Assembly (NCBI GenBank): GCA_037045535.1
Contig: JBAOHI010000094.1
Span: 62,001-126,000 of the forward strand
Reading direction: 5' to 3'
DNA length: 64,000 bases
Source of the DNA: Competibacter_A sp037045535
Lineage (GTDB): Bacteria > Pseudomonadota > Gammaproteobacteria > Competibacterales > Competibacteraceae
The notes beneath the pieces were generated by a model. It saw nothing but the letters and a program-made list of their open reading frames with translations, did not search any database and had not been told where the DNA came from. Shown piece by piece: positions 8,238 to 16,526 of the stretch. Each line of letters starts with the position of its first letter. Positions within the stretch are counted from its first letter, which is position 1. A program made the position numbers and the translations under genes.

Positions 8238-11200
8238 TCAAGGATCGATTCCTTCGCCGATCAGCGCCGGCGGTAGCGGCTCGGTCTGGCCCCGATACCA
8301 GTCGCCCGAACGGGCGCGAACCGGCAGCGACCGGACCGGACCGGCCCACGGCACGAATCCGCGCGCCGGATCGAAAATCGAAAATTCCCCGGTATTCGGG
8401 TCCTTGGCGATGACGTGTACCCACTCGTTGCCGATCAGCTCGCGCAGGCTGGCCTGACGGCCGTAAATCGCGGCCAGCACCTCGGTGCGAGCCTCGACCA
8501 CGATCTGTAGCCGCACCGGCTCGTGAATTTCGATCATCTGTCTTGGCAGGCCGGTGCGCAGGTCGCTGCTGGCGCCTTCCATCACCGCGAACAGCCCGGT
8601 GACGTTGTGCGGTGTCTTGGTGCCGCAGCCCAGCCGCTCGTTGTTGACGGTGGAAAAGTAGTACTCCAGGTTGATGCCAGCGCCCACCGGTCCTACCGCC
8701 AGCAGGATACCTTCCAACACCGTGCCGGTCGGGTCCTGGGTCGGATCGTAGGAGATCAGGAACGCCCGCCGATCCAGAAAGACGCCTTGGCTCATCGAAC
8801 GGCGGCCGACCAAGGCGGCGGCGTTGGTGGCGTGGCCGAGCTCGGGCCGTGCCTGGCTGAAATCCCGCGACCGCCCGACGACGTGGCGCAGCGCCCGATC
8901 CGGCATGGGATCGCGCGGCGCGGAGGCGAAGCGCCGGCAACGTTCCTGCGCCGACAGCGCGCACGCCCGATCCAGATCCCGTTGCAGCGCCCGCAGCGCT
9001 CGCTCCGCCACTTCCGGTAAATCGCTCCGGTCGTAAAAAGTGATGCACTCGTCGCAAGTGTTGTGTTCGGCGCCGATGAACCAGGTATCCGCCGGAACCG
9101 CGATACCGCGCTCGGCCAACAGTGCCCGCACCGCCGAGCGGTTGGCCATTGCGGCGAACGTCCGCGCGTTCGGCCCACCGTGCCGCCCGCCGCAAGCCCC
9201 GCAGTCGTAAGCGCCCAAATGCGGGTTGTTCTGGCTCATCGAGCCGTGGCCCATCAACACCACCACCGGCGCGAATCGCGTGGTGAGACCGATATTGCGA
9301 AGCAGCGCCGCCACCCGGTCAGCCTGCTCGGCGTCGGTGAAGCCCAGACGCGGCCGTTCCGGCGTGGCCGGCGTGCCGGGTTCCGCCGTCGTCGCCGTGA
9401 CTTGGGTCGGTGCATCCGGGACCCAGCGAGCGCCGACCGTTTTGGCGAGTTGTCCCTGCTGGCCGGGCGCGAACAGCTTGCCAGCCAGCACCGGCAGCAC
9501 GGCCGGCGCCAAGGCGTCGATCAGCACCGCCGACGACAGCAGGTTGCGCCGGATGCCGTGGTAGAACGCCCGCAACCGACCGCGCTGATCGCGACGCCGT
9601 TCGTGCAACGCCAATTCGACTTCGGCGCCGGGCCGTCCGACTTCGCGGATCTCGTGCGCTGGCGTGACCACTACCGGGCAGAGCGGCGTCACGTCACGGT
9701 CGTCCAACCCTCGCCAGTTCATCGCCACGCCGAAGAAGCCGGCCGCGCCCAGCGTCTCGATTTGGGGGTTCAACTCCTCCAGATGGCGGCGGATGCCCTC
9801 CTCCCGATCGTCGATGCAAAAGACGATCTGAGCTTGCGGCCGTTGTTCGTGGCCGGTCCAGCGTCCGTGATTGTTCGCCAGTGCGTTGATCAGCGCGTCT
9901 CGATAATGGTGCTCGTAGGCGCACTGCCACACCGCGCCTCGCATGGTCGCGGGCAAGGCGTCCAACGGCGCCAACAGGCGCTCCAGATCGGCCGTGGACA
10001 GGGCGCGCAGTTCGTCGCCAGCAATCCCGAGATGCTGGGCCAGCCGAAACAGCCGCCAGGCGCTGCCATGGACCGTATGCGTGTCCGGTTGTGCCGCCAC
10101 CGGGCTGTGCAACCAGGTCCACACCATGTCGGCCAAGGTATCCCAAGCGGCGAGCGATGCCCGCCCCTCCGCCAGCTCCCGCGCCCGGCCGGCCAGATAT
10201 TCTGGCAATCGTCCTTCGTACAAGGCGTGCCGCACCAACGCCTCCGCCGGTCGCTCGCCCAGATAAGCCCACAACGCCGGCAGCGTGCCTTCCACATCCC
10301 ATATTTCCCGACACTGGCGCTCGATCCACAAACTGTCGAGGCACAGCCGCACCGCCAGGTAGTCCACCAGCGCAACCCGATTTTCGCGGCTGGCCGGATA
10401 GTCGGGGTGCTGTTGCCGCCAGTTCATCATCCCGGACCAGCCGGGCAGTTCCAAGGCCAGCCGGGTCAGATAGCCTTCCCAACACGATTCGGCGAGACCC
10501 AACCGCCGCAGTTCGGCGACCACCGCATCGATCGGATCGTCCGGCCAGCGAGCCAACATTTCCCGCCAGCCCGATAACCCCGCGAACGTCCAGGCCGGAT
10601 CGCGTTCCGCCAGACGACGCCAAGCCGCGTACAAACCCTCCATCCGGTCGGGCAGAGGCCAAGCCGCCAAACCCTCGTCGAGATAGGCAGCGGACAAGCG
10701 AATCAGGACCGGACGCACTTGATCGAACAGATCCCGACCGGTTAAAGTCCGCAACAAACCGCGCAGCGTGCTGCCTTCGCCGACGTCGCCGAATAGCCGG
10801 TCGAGCAGCGCCGAAGCTTCCGCCTGCATGCGCTTGTGGACGATAGGCCCTTCTTCATCCGTTACACCTTCTTCGCGGAACCGCGCCAGGAGCGACTTCG
10901 CCAAAGTCAGTTGCAAATCCACCAGATCTTCCGGATGAAGATTGAACGCCGATAGCCGGAAACCCTCCAGACAGGCTCGCCACAAATCCTCCAGCGCCGC
11001 GCCGGTTTCGGTCGCGCCATCCCGTCGGGCCGCTTCCAGCAAACGCTGGCGCGAATGCTCCGGCACGTCCGCTGCAAACCGACGGGTGGCATCCAGCTCC
11101 TCCATCCGCCAAACCAATTCGTTCAGAGACAACGCCTCGACATCGTACACTAGCGAAATTTGCAGCACCTCGCCCCGGCGGATGTCCCGATCCCCGACCC

Positions 11201-11531
11201 GCGCCAGCACCGCGTCGGTTTCGAGCGCCGGGCGTTGGGCAAACGCGGTGTCCAGATCGGCATCGGCGATTCGACCGGCTCGAAACAGCTTGCGAAATTC
11301 CGCTTCCGGCAAATAGGCGTGAATTCCGGTCAATCGCTCGGCGGCGGCCAGCGCTTCCTCGAACGGTAGGTGTTGGTAGCCGTGCAAGGTGTTGTGATGA
11401 ACGAAATTTAGAATCGGTGCCTGCGCCGGCAGGGCGTGGTCCAGATGAGCAATGGCGCGTTCGACCCGCTGGCGCGGCCCGAGCGGCTGATGGGACAGGT
11501 TGGCCGACGAATCCGGCGAGATCGCGGACAT
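8238..11531 (-). CDS. dabA: DabA, DUF2309 carbonic-anhydrase-like subunit of the inorganic-carbon transporter
   Basis: 1097 residues with no membrane helices, from an ATG with GGGAGG upstream. It matches DUF2309/DabA, a large cytoplasmic protein with a beta-carbonic-anhydrase-like zinc site. The expected ligands are visible: Cys572 and Asp574 in VFCIDDREEG, His762 in VLMGHGSMSQNNP and Cys777 in AYDCGACGGRHG, with the same 15-residue His-to-Cys spacing as characterised DabA. In the DAB system DabA hydrates CO2 to bicarbonate in one direction, driven by cation flow through a NuoL-like partner (DabB). The gene begins 12 bp after the upstream NuoM-like gene, so the two are co-transcribed. VapBC separates it from the NuoL-M fusion. 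Family assignment is firm; the substrate role rests on characterised homologues. Confidence 0.93.
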   Translation of the reverse strand: MSAISPDSSANLSHQPLGPRQRVERAIAHLDHALPAQAPILNFVHHNTLHGYQHLPFEEALAAAERLTGIHAYLPEAEFRKLFRAGRIADADLDTAFAQRPALETDAVLARVGDRDIRRGEVLQISLVYDVEALSLNELVWRMEELDATRRFAADVPEHSRQRLLEAARRDGATETGAALEDLWRACLEGFRLSAFNLHPEDLVDLQLTLAKSLLARFREEGVTDEEGPIVHKRMQAEASALLDRLFGDVGEGSTLRGLLRTLTGRDLFDQVRPVLIRLSAAYLDEGLAAWPLPDRMEGLYAAWRRLAERDPAWTFAGLSGWREMLARWPDDPIDAVVAELRRLGLAESCWEGYLTRLALELPGWSGMMNWRQQHPDYPASRENRVALVDYLAVRLCLDSLWIERQCREIWDVEGTLPALWAYLGERPAEALVRHALYEGRLPEYLAGRARELAEGRASLAAWDTLADMVWTWLHSPVAAQPDTHTVHGSAWRLFRLAQHLGIAGDELRALSTADLERLLAPLDALPATMRGAVWQCAYEHHYRDALINALANNHGRWTGHEQRPQAQIVFCIDDREEGIRRHLEELNPQIETLGAAGFFGVAMNWRGLDDRDVTPLCPVVVTPAHEIREVGRPGAEVELALHERRRDQRGRLRAFYHGIRRNLLSSAVLIDALAPAVLPVLAGKLFAPGQQGQLAKTVGARWVPDAPTQVTATTAEPGTPATPERPRLGFTDAEQADRVAALLRNIGLTTRFAPVVVLMGHGSMSQNNPHLGAYDCGACGGRHGGPNARTFAAMANRSAVRALLAERGIAVPADTWFIGAEHNTCDECITFYDRSDLPEVAERALRALQRDLDRACALSAQERCRRFASAPRDPMPDRALRHVVGRSRDFSQARPELGHATNAAALVGRRSMSQGVFLDRRAFLISYDPTQDPTGTVLEGILLAVGPVGAGINLEYYFSTVNNERLGCGTKTPHNVTGLFAVMEGASSDLRTGLPRQMIEIHEPVRLQIVVEARTEVLAAIYGRQASLRELIGNEWVHVIAKDPNTGEFSIFDPARGFVPWAGPVRSLPVRARSGDWYRGQTEPLPPALIGEGIDP

Positions 11532-11543
11532 GGCATCCTCCCT

Positions 11544-13010
11544 CTACGGCAGATGGGTGAAAATCGCGGCCAATTCCGCGATCTTGGCGCTTGCCAACGC
11601 GATGACCGGCGCGGGTTGGAATCCCATCACCAGCAACCCCAGCGCCAGCGGAACCGCCGCCGCCAGTTCCATCGGCCGCAGATCTTGAAGTTGTGCCAAT
11701 TCCGGCCGGGTCGGGCCGGCGAACAAACCGCCGATGGTCCGGACTGCGTAGGCCGCGCTCATCAACACGCCCAAGCTCGTCAGCACCATCAGCCAGCCCC
11801 ATCGCACGAAACCGCCGAGCAAGACGTGCAGTTCGGCGACGAAGCCGGCCAGGCCCGGCATTCCCATTCCCGCGAGCAAGGCTAGCGCGATCAGAAACGT
11901 GAAGCGGGGGGTGACTCGTACCAGCGACCCGTAATCGGCCAGCTCGCGGGTGTGGGTGCGCTCGTACAACAGGCCAATCAGCAAGAACAGCGCCCCGGCG
12001 ATCAGACCGTGCGCGATCATCTGCAAAACGGCCCCCAGCAAGCCGATCTCGTTGAGGGCCGAGATGCCGAGCACCACCACACCCATGTGGCTGACCGAGG
12101 AGTAAGCGATCATCGCCTTGAGGTCGGTTTGCCGCCAGGCCAGCAACCCTCCGTACAAGATGCTGACCAACGCGATGCCGACCAGCAAAGGCTGCAACAG
12201 CACTGTCGCCTCCGGCAAGATCCCGACCACCCGCAACAGACCGTAGGCCCCCATCTTGAGCAGCACGCCGGATAGCAGCACGCTGACCGGGCTGGGCGCC
12301 TCGACGTGGGCCAGCGGCAGCCAGCCATGCAGCGGAAAAATGGGGATTTTCACCCCGAAACCGACCAGAAAAGCCAGTAGCAGCCAGACCTGTTCGTCGC
12401 GGGGCAGCAGCGTTGTCACCTTGGCGATCGCCGCCATAGCGAAGGAATGTTCCGGCGTGAGCCGGTAGGCCATGATCACGGCGATCAAGATGAAGATCGA
12501 GCCGCCCATGGTGTACAGCACGAAACTGAGGCTGGCCGCATGCCGCTTTTTCCCGCCCCACAGGTCGATCAGGAAAAACAACGGGATCAGGGTCAATTCC
12601 CAGAACATGAAGAACAGCGACCAGTCCTGGGCCATGAACACGCCCAGCATGGCGAACTCCAGCACCAGCATCCAGGCGTGATAGCCCTTCGCGCCGCCCG
12701 CCACCCGGTCCGATGCCAACAACGCCACAGCACACAGCAGCGTACCGAGCAATACCATCGGTAGGGACAGCCCATCGACGCCTAAGGCGTAGGAAACACC
12801 GATGGTGGAACTCCAGACCACTTGCTCGACGAACTGGAGCGCCGCTGTACTCCGGTCGAACGGGACGAGCAGGCTCCACGACAGGAGCAGAGCCAGCCCG
12901 GCATGAAACAGCGCCACTCCCCGAATCAGTCGCTGCTGGGCCGCCGGCAACAGGGCGACCAGCACCGCCCCAAAAAAAGGAACCCACAAAATCAGGCTGA
13001 GCATTCTCAT
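11544..13010 (-). CDS. NuoM-like proton-translocating subunit, first gene of the DAB operon
   Basis: 488 residues with about 14 membrane segments. Family residues are intact: Glu138 in FMFWELTLIPLFFL, Lys221 in GFGVKIPIFPLHGWLP, and Lys252 in GVLLKMGAYG. The sequence PLHGWLPLAHVEAPSPVSVLL is closer to NuoM/MrpD than to the NuoL-like DabB of described dab pairs. ATG at 13010 has only a weak AAGAAC upstream; a second ATG two codons later is equally possible. It is the first gene of a minus-strand run into dabA. The AT-rich stretch 13020-13140 upstream is the likely promoter region. Together with the NuoL-M fusion and the second NuoM-like gene, the locus encodes four antiporter-like modules for one DabA. 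Confidence 0.85.
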   Translation of the reverse strand: MRMLSLILWVPFFGAVLVALLPAAQQRLIRGVALFHAGLALLLSWSLLVPFDRSTAALQFVEQVVWSSTIGVSYALGVDGLSLPMVLLGTLLCAVALLASDRVAGGAKGYHAWMLVLEFAMLGVFMAQDWSLFFMFWELTLIPLFFLIDLWGGKKRHAASLSFVLYTMGGSIFILIAVIMAYRLTPEHSFAMAAIAKVTTLLPRDEQVWLLLAFLVGFGVKIPIFPLHGWLPLAHVEAPSPVSVLLSGVLLKMGAYGLLRVVGILPEATVLLQPLLVGIALVSILYGGLLAWRQTDLKAMIAYSSVSHMGVVVLGISALNEIGLLGAVLQMIAHGLIAGALFLLIGLLYERTHTRELADYGSLVRVTPRFTFLIALALLAGMGMPGLAGFVAELHVLLGGFVRWGWLMVLTSLGVLMSAAYAVRTIGGLFAGPTRPELAQLQDLRPMELAAAVPLALGLLVMGFQPAPVIALASAKIAELAAIFTHLP

Positions 13011-13019
13011 GGTTGTTCT

Positions 13020-13145
13020 TCGATTTGCCGCCAGCCCGTGGCTAGTCCCACGGGAAATTTAACTTATTGAATTATTTATTAAAAAATAAACATTAATTTT
13101 ACGTTAATTTATCTTCGATGTCAGGTTTATCGATGCGGGCATAAT
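13020..13145 (-). promoter_or_regulatory. AT-rich promoter region of the DAB operon
   Basis: About 120 bases of strongly AT-rich sequence (runs such as TTATTTATTAAAAAATAAA and ATTAATTTTACGTTAAT) in an otherwise GC-rich region, directly upstream of the first DAB gene. I cannot assign a clear -35/-10 pair. The composition and position make it the likely promoter and regulatory region. Confidence 0.35.
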
Positions 13146-13149
13146 CGAC

Positions 13150-13183
13150 AAAAAAACCGCATCGATTTCAAGCCGATGCGGTT
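13150..13183 (-). terminator. Rho-independent terminator of the ABM-domain gene
   Basis: A perfect 10-bp stem (AACCGCATCG at 13155-13164 with CGATGCGGTT at 13174-13183) and a 9-base loop. On the minus strand the stem is followed by a run of U residues (A-run 13150-13156 on the plus strand). It lies just after the stop of the gene ending at 13208 and before the DAB promoter region, so it insulates the two. Confidence 0.8.
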
Positions 13184-13207
13184 CCGTCCAGTCGGGATTT
13201 ACGGTAA

Positions 13208-13507
13208 CTATCCCACTAATTCGTACTGCCGAATATCCGGCTCGGCGGCCAACAATCCCTGGGCTTGGGCGAAAGCTGCTCGAATGTGCGAGGTTTGCAA
13301 GTGGGCATCAATGGCGGCATCGCTGGCCCACTCCTCCACGAAGGTGAAATCGGTCGGATCGTGCCGATTCTGGAGCAGCGTGTAGCGACGGCAACCGGCC
13401 TCCTGGCGAGTTGGTTCCAGCAGTTTCTCAAGCACAACTCGTAGCGGCGCCACGGCGTCCGGCTTGGCGACGATACGGGCGACAATATGGATGGTGGATG
13501 GGTTCAT
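13208..13507 (-). CDS. Antibiotic biosynthesis monooxygenase (ABM)-domain protein
   Basis: 99 residues, MNPSTIHIVARIVAKPDAV onward. The sequence has the ferredoxin-like ABM pattern: an N-terminal strand, a helix with LRVVLEKLLEPTRQEAGC, then YTLLQNRHDPTDFTFVEEW, ASDAAIDAHLQTSHI and a final strand. It resembles YgiN-type quinol monooxygenases and related small oxidoreductases, usually dimers in the cytoplasm. The substrate is unknown. The ATG at 13507 is chosen because homology starts there. The upstream extension of the frame is the tail of a broken transposase (EILHRRVWLWDGE). A strong terminator follows. Confidence 0.8.
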   Translation of the reverse strand: MNPSTIHIVARIVAKPDAVAPLRVVLEKLLEPTRQEAGCRRYTLLQNRHDPTDFTFVEEWASDAAIDAHLQTSHIRAAFAQAQGLLAAEPDIRQYELVG

Positions 13508-13554
13508 GATCGATTGATCCTCCGGTTTTGATTCTACTTTAGTCAGAACACTTG

Positions 13555-14205
13555 TCACTAATTCACCATCCCACAGCCACACCCGGCGATGCAGGATTTC
13601 CACCCGCAACGGGCCTTTCGTGCCGCCGTGCAAGGTGACGGATTGCCAGGCGGTGACCGGTTACCGCCGGGTCCAGAGGTCGACCTGCACTGCCGGGGTT
13701 TGCGCCCGAAGGCGGGTCGGGGGACGCCCGTGGGTCGTTTTGGCCGGTGGGATCATCGGCTGCGGACGTCCAGATACATCCGCTGATCCTGATGCACGTC
13801 CCCGACAAAGACCTCGCCTTCTTCGGGCACCCGCTCTCGTCGATCAGCAAGGCGCTATCCGCGTGTCCCCCCAACAGCCGATTCGCCTCCCGAGCCACAT
13901 GATCCAGTACTGCCCGCTCCGACTATGCCGATTCGCTCAGCATGTGGTGCATGGCTTGATGGTCTGCCTCGGGAATCGCCTCTTCCATCCGTTCCATGTT
14001 TTTGGGTTCCGCTTGGAGCAAGCCACGGACATAGTGCTGAGCCGCCGTCTCGACCGTCCAGGTTCACCGGCGGAAGTGACCGCCGAAACAGTCGCAAAAG
14101 TCCAGAAACCGCTGACCGATCCCGGCCAGCAACCCCACCCCCCGCGTCAGCAGCCGAGTTTTTTAACGCTTCCAACCACACCTCTTTCATGCGCCACCTC
14201 ATCAA
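13555..14205 (-). pseudogene. Degenerate IS701-like transposase
   Basis: Fragments of one transposase are spread over different minus-strand frames. Near 14100-13900 the pieces HYVRGLLQAEPKNMERMEEA and ADHQAMHHMLSES lie in order, then VAREANRLLGGHADSALLIDESG around 13890-13830 with the catalytic-type DESG. EILHRRVWLWDGE follows near 13600-13570. In-frame stops and a large internal deletion (the middle of the catalytic domain is missing) show it is dead. The order and wording match IS701-family transposases. No terminal repeats were recognised. It lies among other IS remnants between the DAB and OAD loci. Confidence 0.7.
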
Positions 14206-14274
14206 GCCTTGTCTTTTGCTTAGCGTATTATCTTATTTATGATTTAAATCAATAGATAAATCTAGAAAAGCAGA

Positions 14275-14651
14275 AGTAATCCGCCTTTGCTACGTCCAAT
14301 AGCCTGGTCTTCGCCTTCTTTTTTTGGGCCCCCGCACTGTGCTGGTGTGTATGAACGATGGTGCTATCGATCATGGCGTATTCGTGGTCAGCATCCGTTG
14401 CCAGATGGTTGAAAACGTTTTCCCAAATACCTTATTTCTGCCCAACCGGCTAAACCTGCATGAACGGCCTTCTAAAACCCAAACCTTTCCGGCAAATCGC
14501 GCCACGGAATCCCAGCGCGATAACGATACAAAATGGCGTCAACAAATAACCGATTGTCTTGGGCGGTCACGCCCACGGTGTCTTCCCGTCCCAGCAAAAA
14601 ACCTTCGATTCTTTCCCATGGGTCGTCTCTCAAAGCATAGTGTCGCGTCAT
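14275..14651 (-). pseudogene. IS5-family transposase fragment
   Basis: Begins MTRHYALRDDPWERIEGFLL, continues TAQDNRLFVDAILYRYRAGI and PWRDLPERFGF, then shifts frame near 14470. Recognisable IS5-family residues continue in another frame (NVFNHLATDADHEYAMIDST-like, then IVRTHQHSAGAQKK-like and GRSKGGL). The C-terminal catalytic part is absent. The match is to the ISL2/IS427 side of the IS5 family. Truncation and frameshift show it is non-functional. Confidence 0.7.
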
Positions 14652-14734
14652 CGGTCGACCCCTCCGGCAAGTCGACTCCCTATCAAGCACATGGGTTTAC
14701 CTTTGTGAATCCCCTAATTGATGACACACCCTAG

Positions 14735-14907
14735 CGAAGGCTGCCCTGGCAACGGTATTTCTGCCGCGCCGTTTGGGCCGTATCCTGGCCCTGCTTGGTA
14801 ACCTCCGCCGCACCACAGTGAGAGCAACGGCCCCTCTCGGGCCAACGCAACTGGCGGATGGTTTCATCGCACTTGACACTATCCAGCAGATTTTGAAGGT
14901 CGATCAT
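14735..14907 (-). pseudogene. IS1595-like transposase N-terminal fragment
   Basis: In the minus frame starting at 14907 one reads MIDLQNLLDSVKCDETIRQL followed by a zinc-ribbon-type segment with RCSHCGAAEVTKQGQDTAQ and RQKYRCQ. This is the N-terminal metal-binding domain of IS1595-type transposases. The second Cys pair and everything after it are lost, so it is only a scrap. Confidence 0.6.
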
Positions 14908-15184
14908 TGTCGCGGGCCTTCAGTCGCGGTGGTTTAGCGCCCGTCCAGTGTAACCCCTGTCCTTCGTTGGAACGAGTCGTCCTCAACCGCCCGGATCCAT
15001 ATCGAGCCATCTATATACATCGAACCATCTATATACATTGACCCACGGATTAGTAGATTTTCCAGTCCAAATATCACTTGCGTGAGCAGTATAGCTTGCA
15101 GCATTATCCAATGATGACAATGTTCGTTCATTGAATAATACCCGTACTGATGTGGCGAACTTCAGACCGACACAAGTGGTAATG
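14908..15184. other. Intergenic DNA with short tandem repeat, no gene seen
   Basis: No supported coding sequence. Bases about 15000-15042 hold two to three copies of an 18-bp unit of the form CATCGAACCATCTATATA. The rest looks like decayed DNA between IS remnants and the repeat-protein gene. Confidence 0.5.
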
Positions 15185-15295
15185 TCGGATGCTCTGAAGC
15201 TTACTGGCCTCACCGGCGCCGGCCAAATCTGGTATACCCTCCATCGTACCTGGATAAATATTCCTGGTTAGCTGGCGGTGCTGGGTGGGAAGTAA
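15185..15295 (+). pseudogene. Remnant of an FG-GAP repeat-protein gene
   Basis: One frame reads LTGLTGAGQIWYTLHRTWIN and then IPG followed by a stop, the same 41-residue repeat as in the intact gene downstream. It has a missing residue (LHRTW for LDRRTW) and ends in a short unrelated tail before the next gene. It looks like the 3' end of a second copy of that gene, or the scar of a recombination between copies. Confidence 0.65.
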
Positions 15296-15332
15296 ATGCT
15301 ATCCCTGCTTAGATCAAAAGGTTGTTGTTCTT

Positions 15333-16526
15333 ATGAAGCAACTCAATCGAACTCATATCCCAACTTTGTTTACCATATTAGGCAGTACGTTCCTCTTTTG
15401 GAACACTGCCCTTCTCGCCGGGCAGATTACCATCGCCTGGGATGCCAATCCTGACCCAACGGTAGGAGGTTACAGAATTTATTATCGGCAAATTGGCCAG
15501 AGTTACTCGGTTGTGGATGTCGGCAATCAGACCAACTTTACTCTCTCGGACCTTAAAGACGGCAAAGCTTTTTGTATCGCCGCAACAGCCTACAATGTTG
15601 CTAGAACGTTGGAAAGCGGCTTTTCCAACGAAGTTTGCAAACAGTTGCCTCCAGCTCTCCAAGATATGGACGGTAACGGCACCGCCGACCTCGCTGGCGT
15701 GAACGACGCCGGCCAGATCTGGTACACCCTCGACCGTCGCACCTGGACCAACATCCCCGGCCAGTTGAGCCAACTTGTAGCAGGCGACCTCAACGCCGAT
15801 GGTCGAGCCGATCTCGCTGGCGTGAACGACGCCGGCCAAATCTGGTACACCCTCGACCGTCGCACCTGGACCAACATCCCCGGCACGCTCACGCAGCTCG
15901 TCGCGGCGGATCTGGACGGCAACGGCACTGCCGACCTCGCTGGCCTCACCGGTGCCGGCCAAATCTGGTACACCCTCGACCGTCGCACCTGGACCAACAT
16001 CCCCGGCACGCTCACGCAGCTCGTCACGGCGGATCTGGACGGCAACGGCACTGCCGACCTCGCTGGCCTCACCGGTGCCGGCCAAATCTGGTACACCCTC
16101 GACCGTCGCACCTGGACCAACATCCCCGGCACGCTCACGCAGCTCGTCACGGCGGATCTGGACGGCAACGGCACTGCCGACCTCGCTGGCCTCACCAGCG
16201 CTGGCCAAATCTGGTACACCCTCGATCGTCGCACCTGGACCAACATCCCCGGTCAGTTGAGCCAACTTGTAGCAGGCGACCTCAACGCCGATGGTCGAGC
16301 CGACCTCGCTGGTGTGAACGGCGCCGGCCAAATCTGGTACACCCTCGACCGTCGAACTTGGACCAACATCTCTGGTTGGTTAAATCAAATTAATATCAGA
16401 GATCTAAATGGTGATGGACGTGCTGATATTGTCGGTCTTAGCGTCAGATCAATTTATTACACCACGAACCTTTCGATTTGGACCAACATACCTGGTCAGT
16501 TAACTGCATTGGATGGCAACCCATAA
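15333..16526 (+). CDS. Secreted protein with fibronectin type III domain and FG-GAP/VCBS-like repeats
   Basis: 397 residues. Residues 1-30 are a signal peptide (hydrophobic TLFTILGSTFLFWNTALLAG). Residues about 31-105 look like a fibronectin type III domain (ITIAWDANPDPTVGGYRIYY). From residue 119 there are six near-identical 41-residue repeats and a diverged seventh, each containing DLxGxGTADLAG, then AGQIWYTLDRRTWTNIPG. The D-x-N-x-D-G-type acidic loops (DLDGNGTADL, DLNADGRADL) are the calcium-binding signature of FG-GAP/VCBS repeats, which build beta-propellers in extracellular adhesins and polysaccharide-binding proteins. Seven repeats would close one propeller. It probably acts at the cell surface or is secreted; the ligand is unknown. 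Its 3' end abuts an IS982 remnant, so the true C-terminus may have been lost. Confidence 0.75.
   Translation: MKQLNRTHIPTLFTILGSTFLFWNTALLAGQITIAWDANPDPTVGGYRIYYRQIGQSYSVVDVGNQTNFTLSDLKDGKAFCIAATAYNVARTLESGFSNEVCKQLPPALQDMDGNGTADLAGVNDAGQIWYTLDRRTWTNIPGQLSQLVAGDLNADGRADLAGVNDAGQIWYTLDRRTWTNIPGTLTQLVAADLDGNGTADLAGLTGAGQIWYTLDRRTWTNIPGTLTQLVTADLDGNGTADLAGLTGAGQIWYTLDRRTWTNIPGTLTQLVTADLDGNGTADLAGLTSAGQIWYTLDRRTWTNIPGQLSQLVAGDLNADGRADLAGVNGAGQIWYTLDRRTWTNISGWLNQINIRDLNGDGRADIVGLSVRSIYYTTNLSIWTNIPGQLTALDGNP
15687..16424 (+). repeat. Six tandem 123-bp coding repeats
   Basis: Units start at 15687, 15810, 15933, 16056, 16179 and 16302, exactly 123 bp apart, with a diverged seventh from 16425. The middle units (from 15933, 16056 and 16179) are almost identical at DNA level, while the outer ones carry a different variant (QLSQLVAGDLNADGRA). 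This points to recent unit duplication or gene conversion. Confidence 0.9.

Noticed and set aside
9063..10577. 504-codon plus-strand open frame within dabA
   Set aside because: Antisense shadow of a GC-rich gene: rich in Arg/Gln/His/Pro, no domain, no ribosome site; DabA on the other strand is unambiguous.
1544..13010. Respiratory complex I (nuo) operon
   Set aside because: Only antiporter-like L/M modules and DabA are present; no nuoA-K core or hydrophilic subunits.
15378..16331. 317-codon minus-strand frame with regular repeats
   Set aside because: Antisense of the repeat protein; its regularity only mirrors the 123-bp repeats.
15687..16424. Regular 123-bp spacing could suggest a CRISPR-like array
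   Set aside because: The repeats are contiguous, without unique spacers, and encode an in-frame 41-residue FG-GAP-type repeat.
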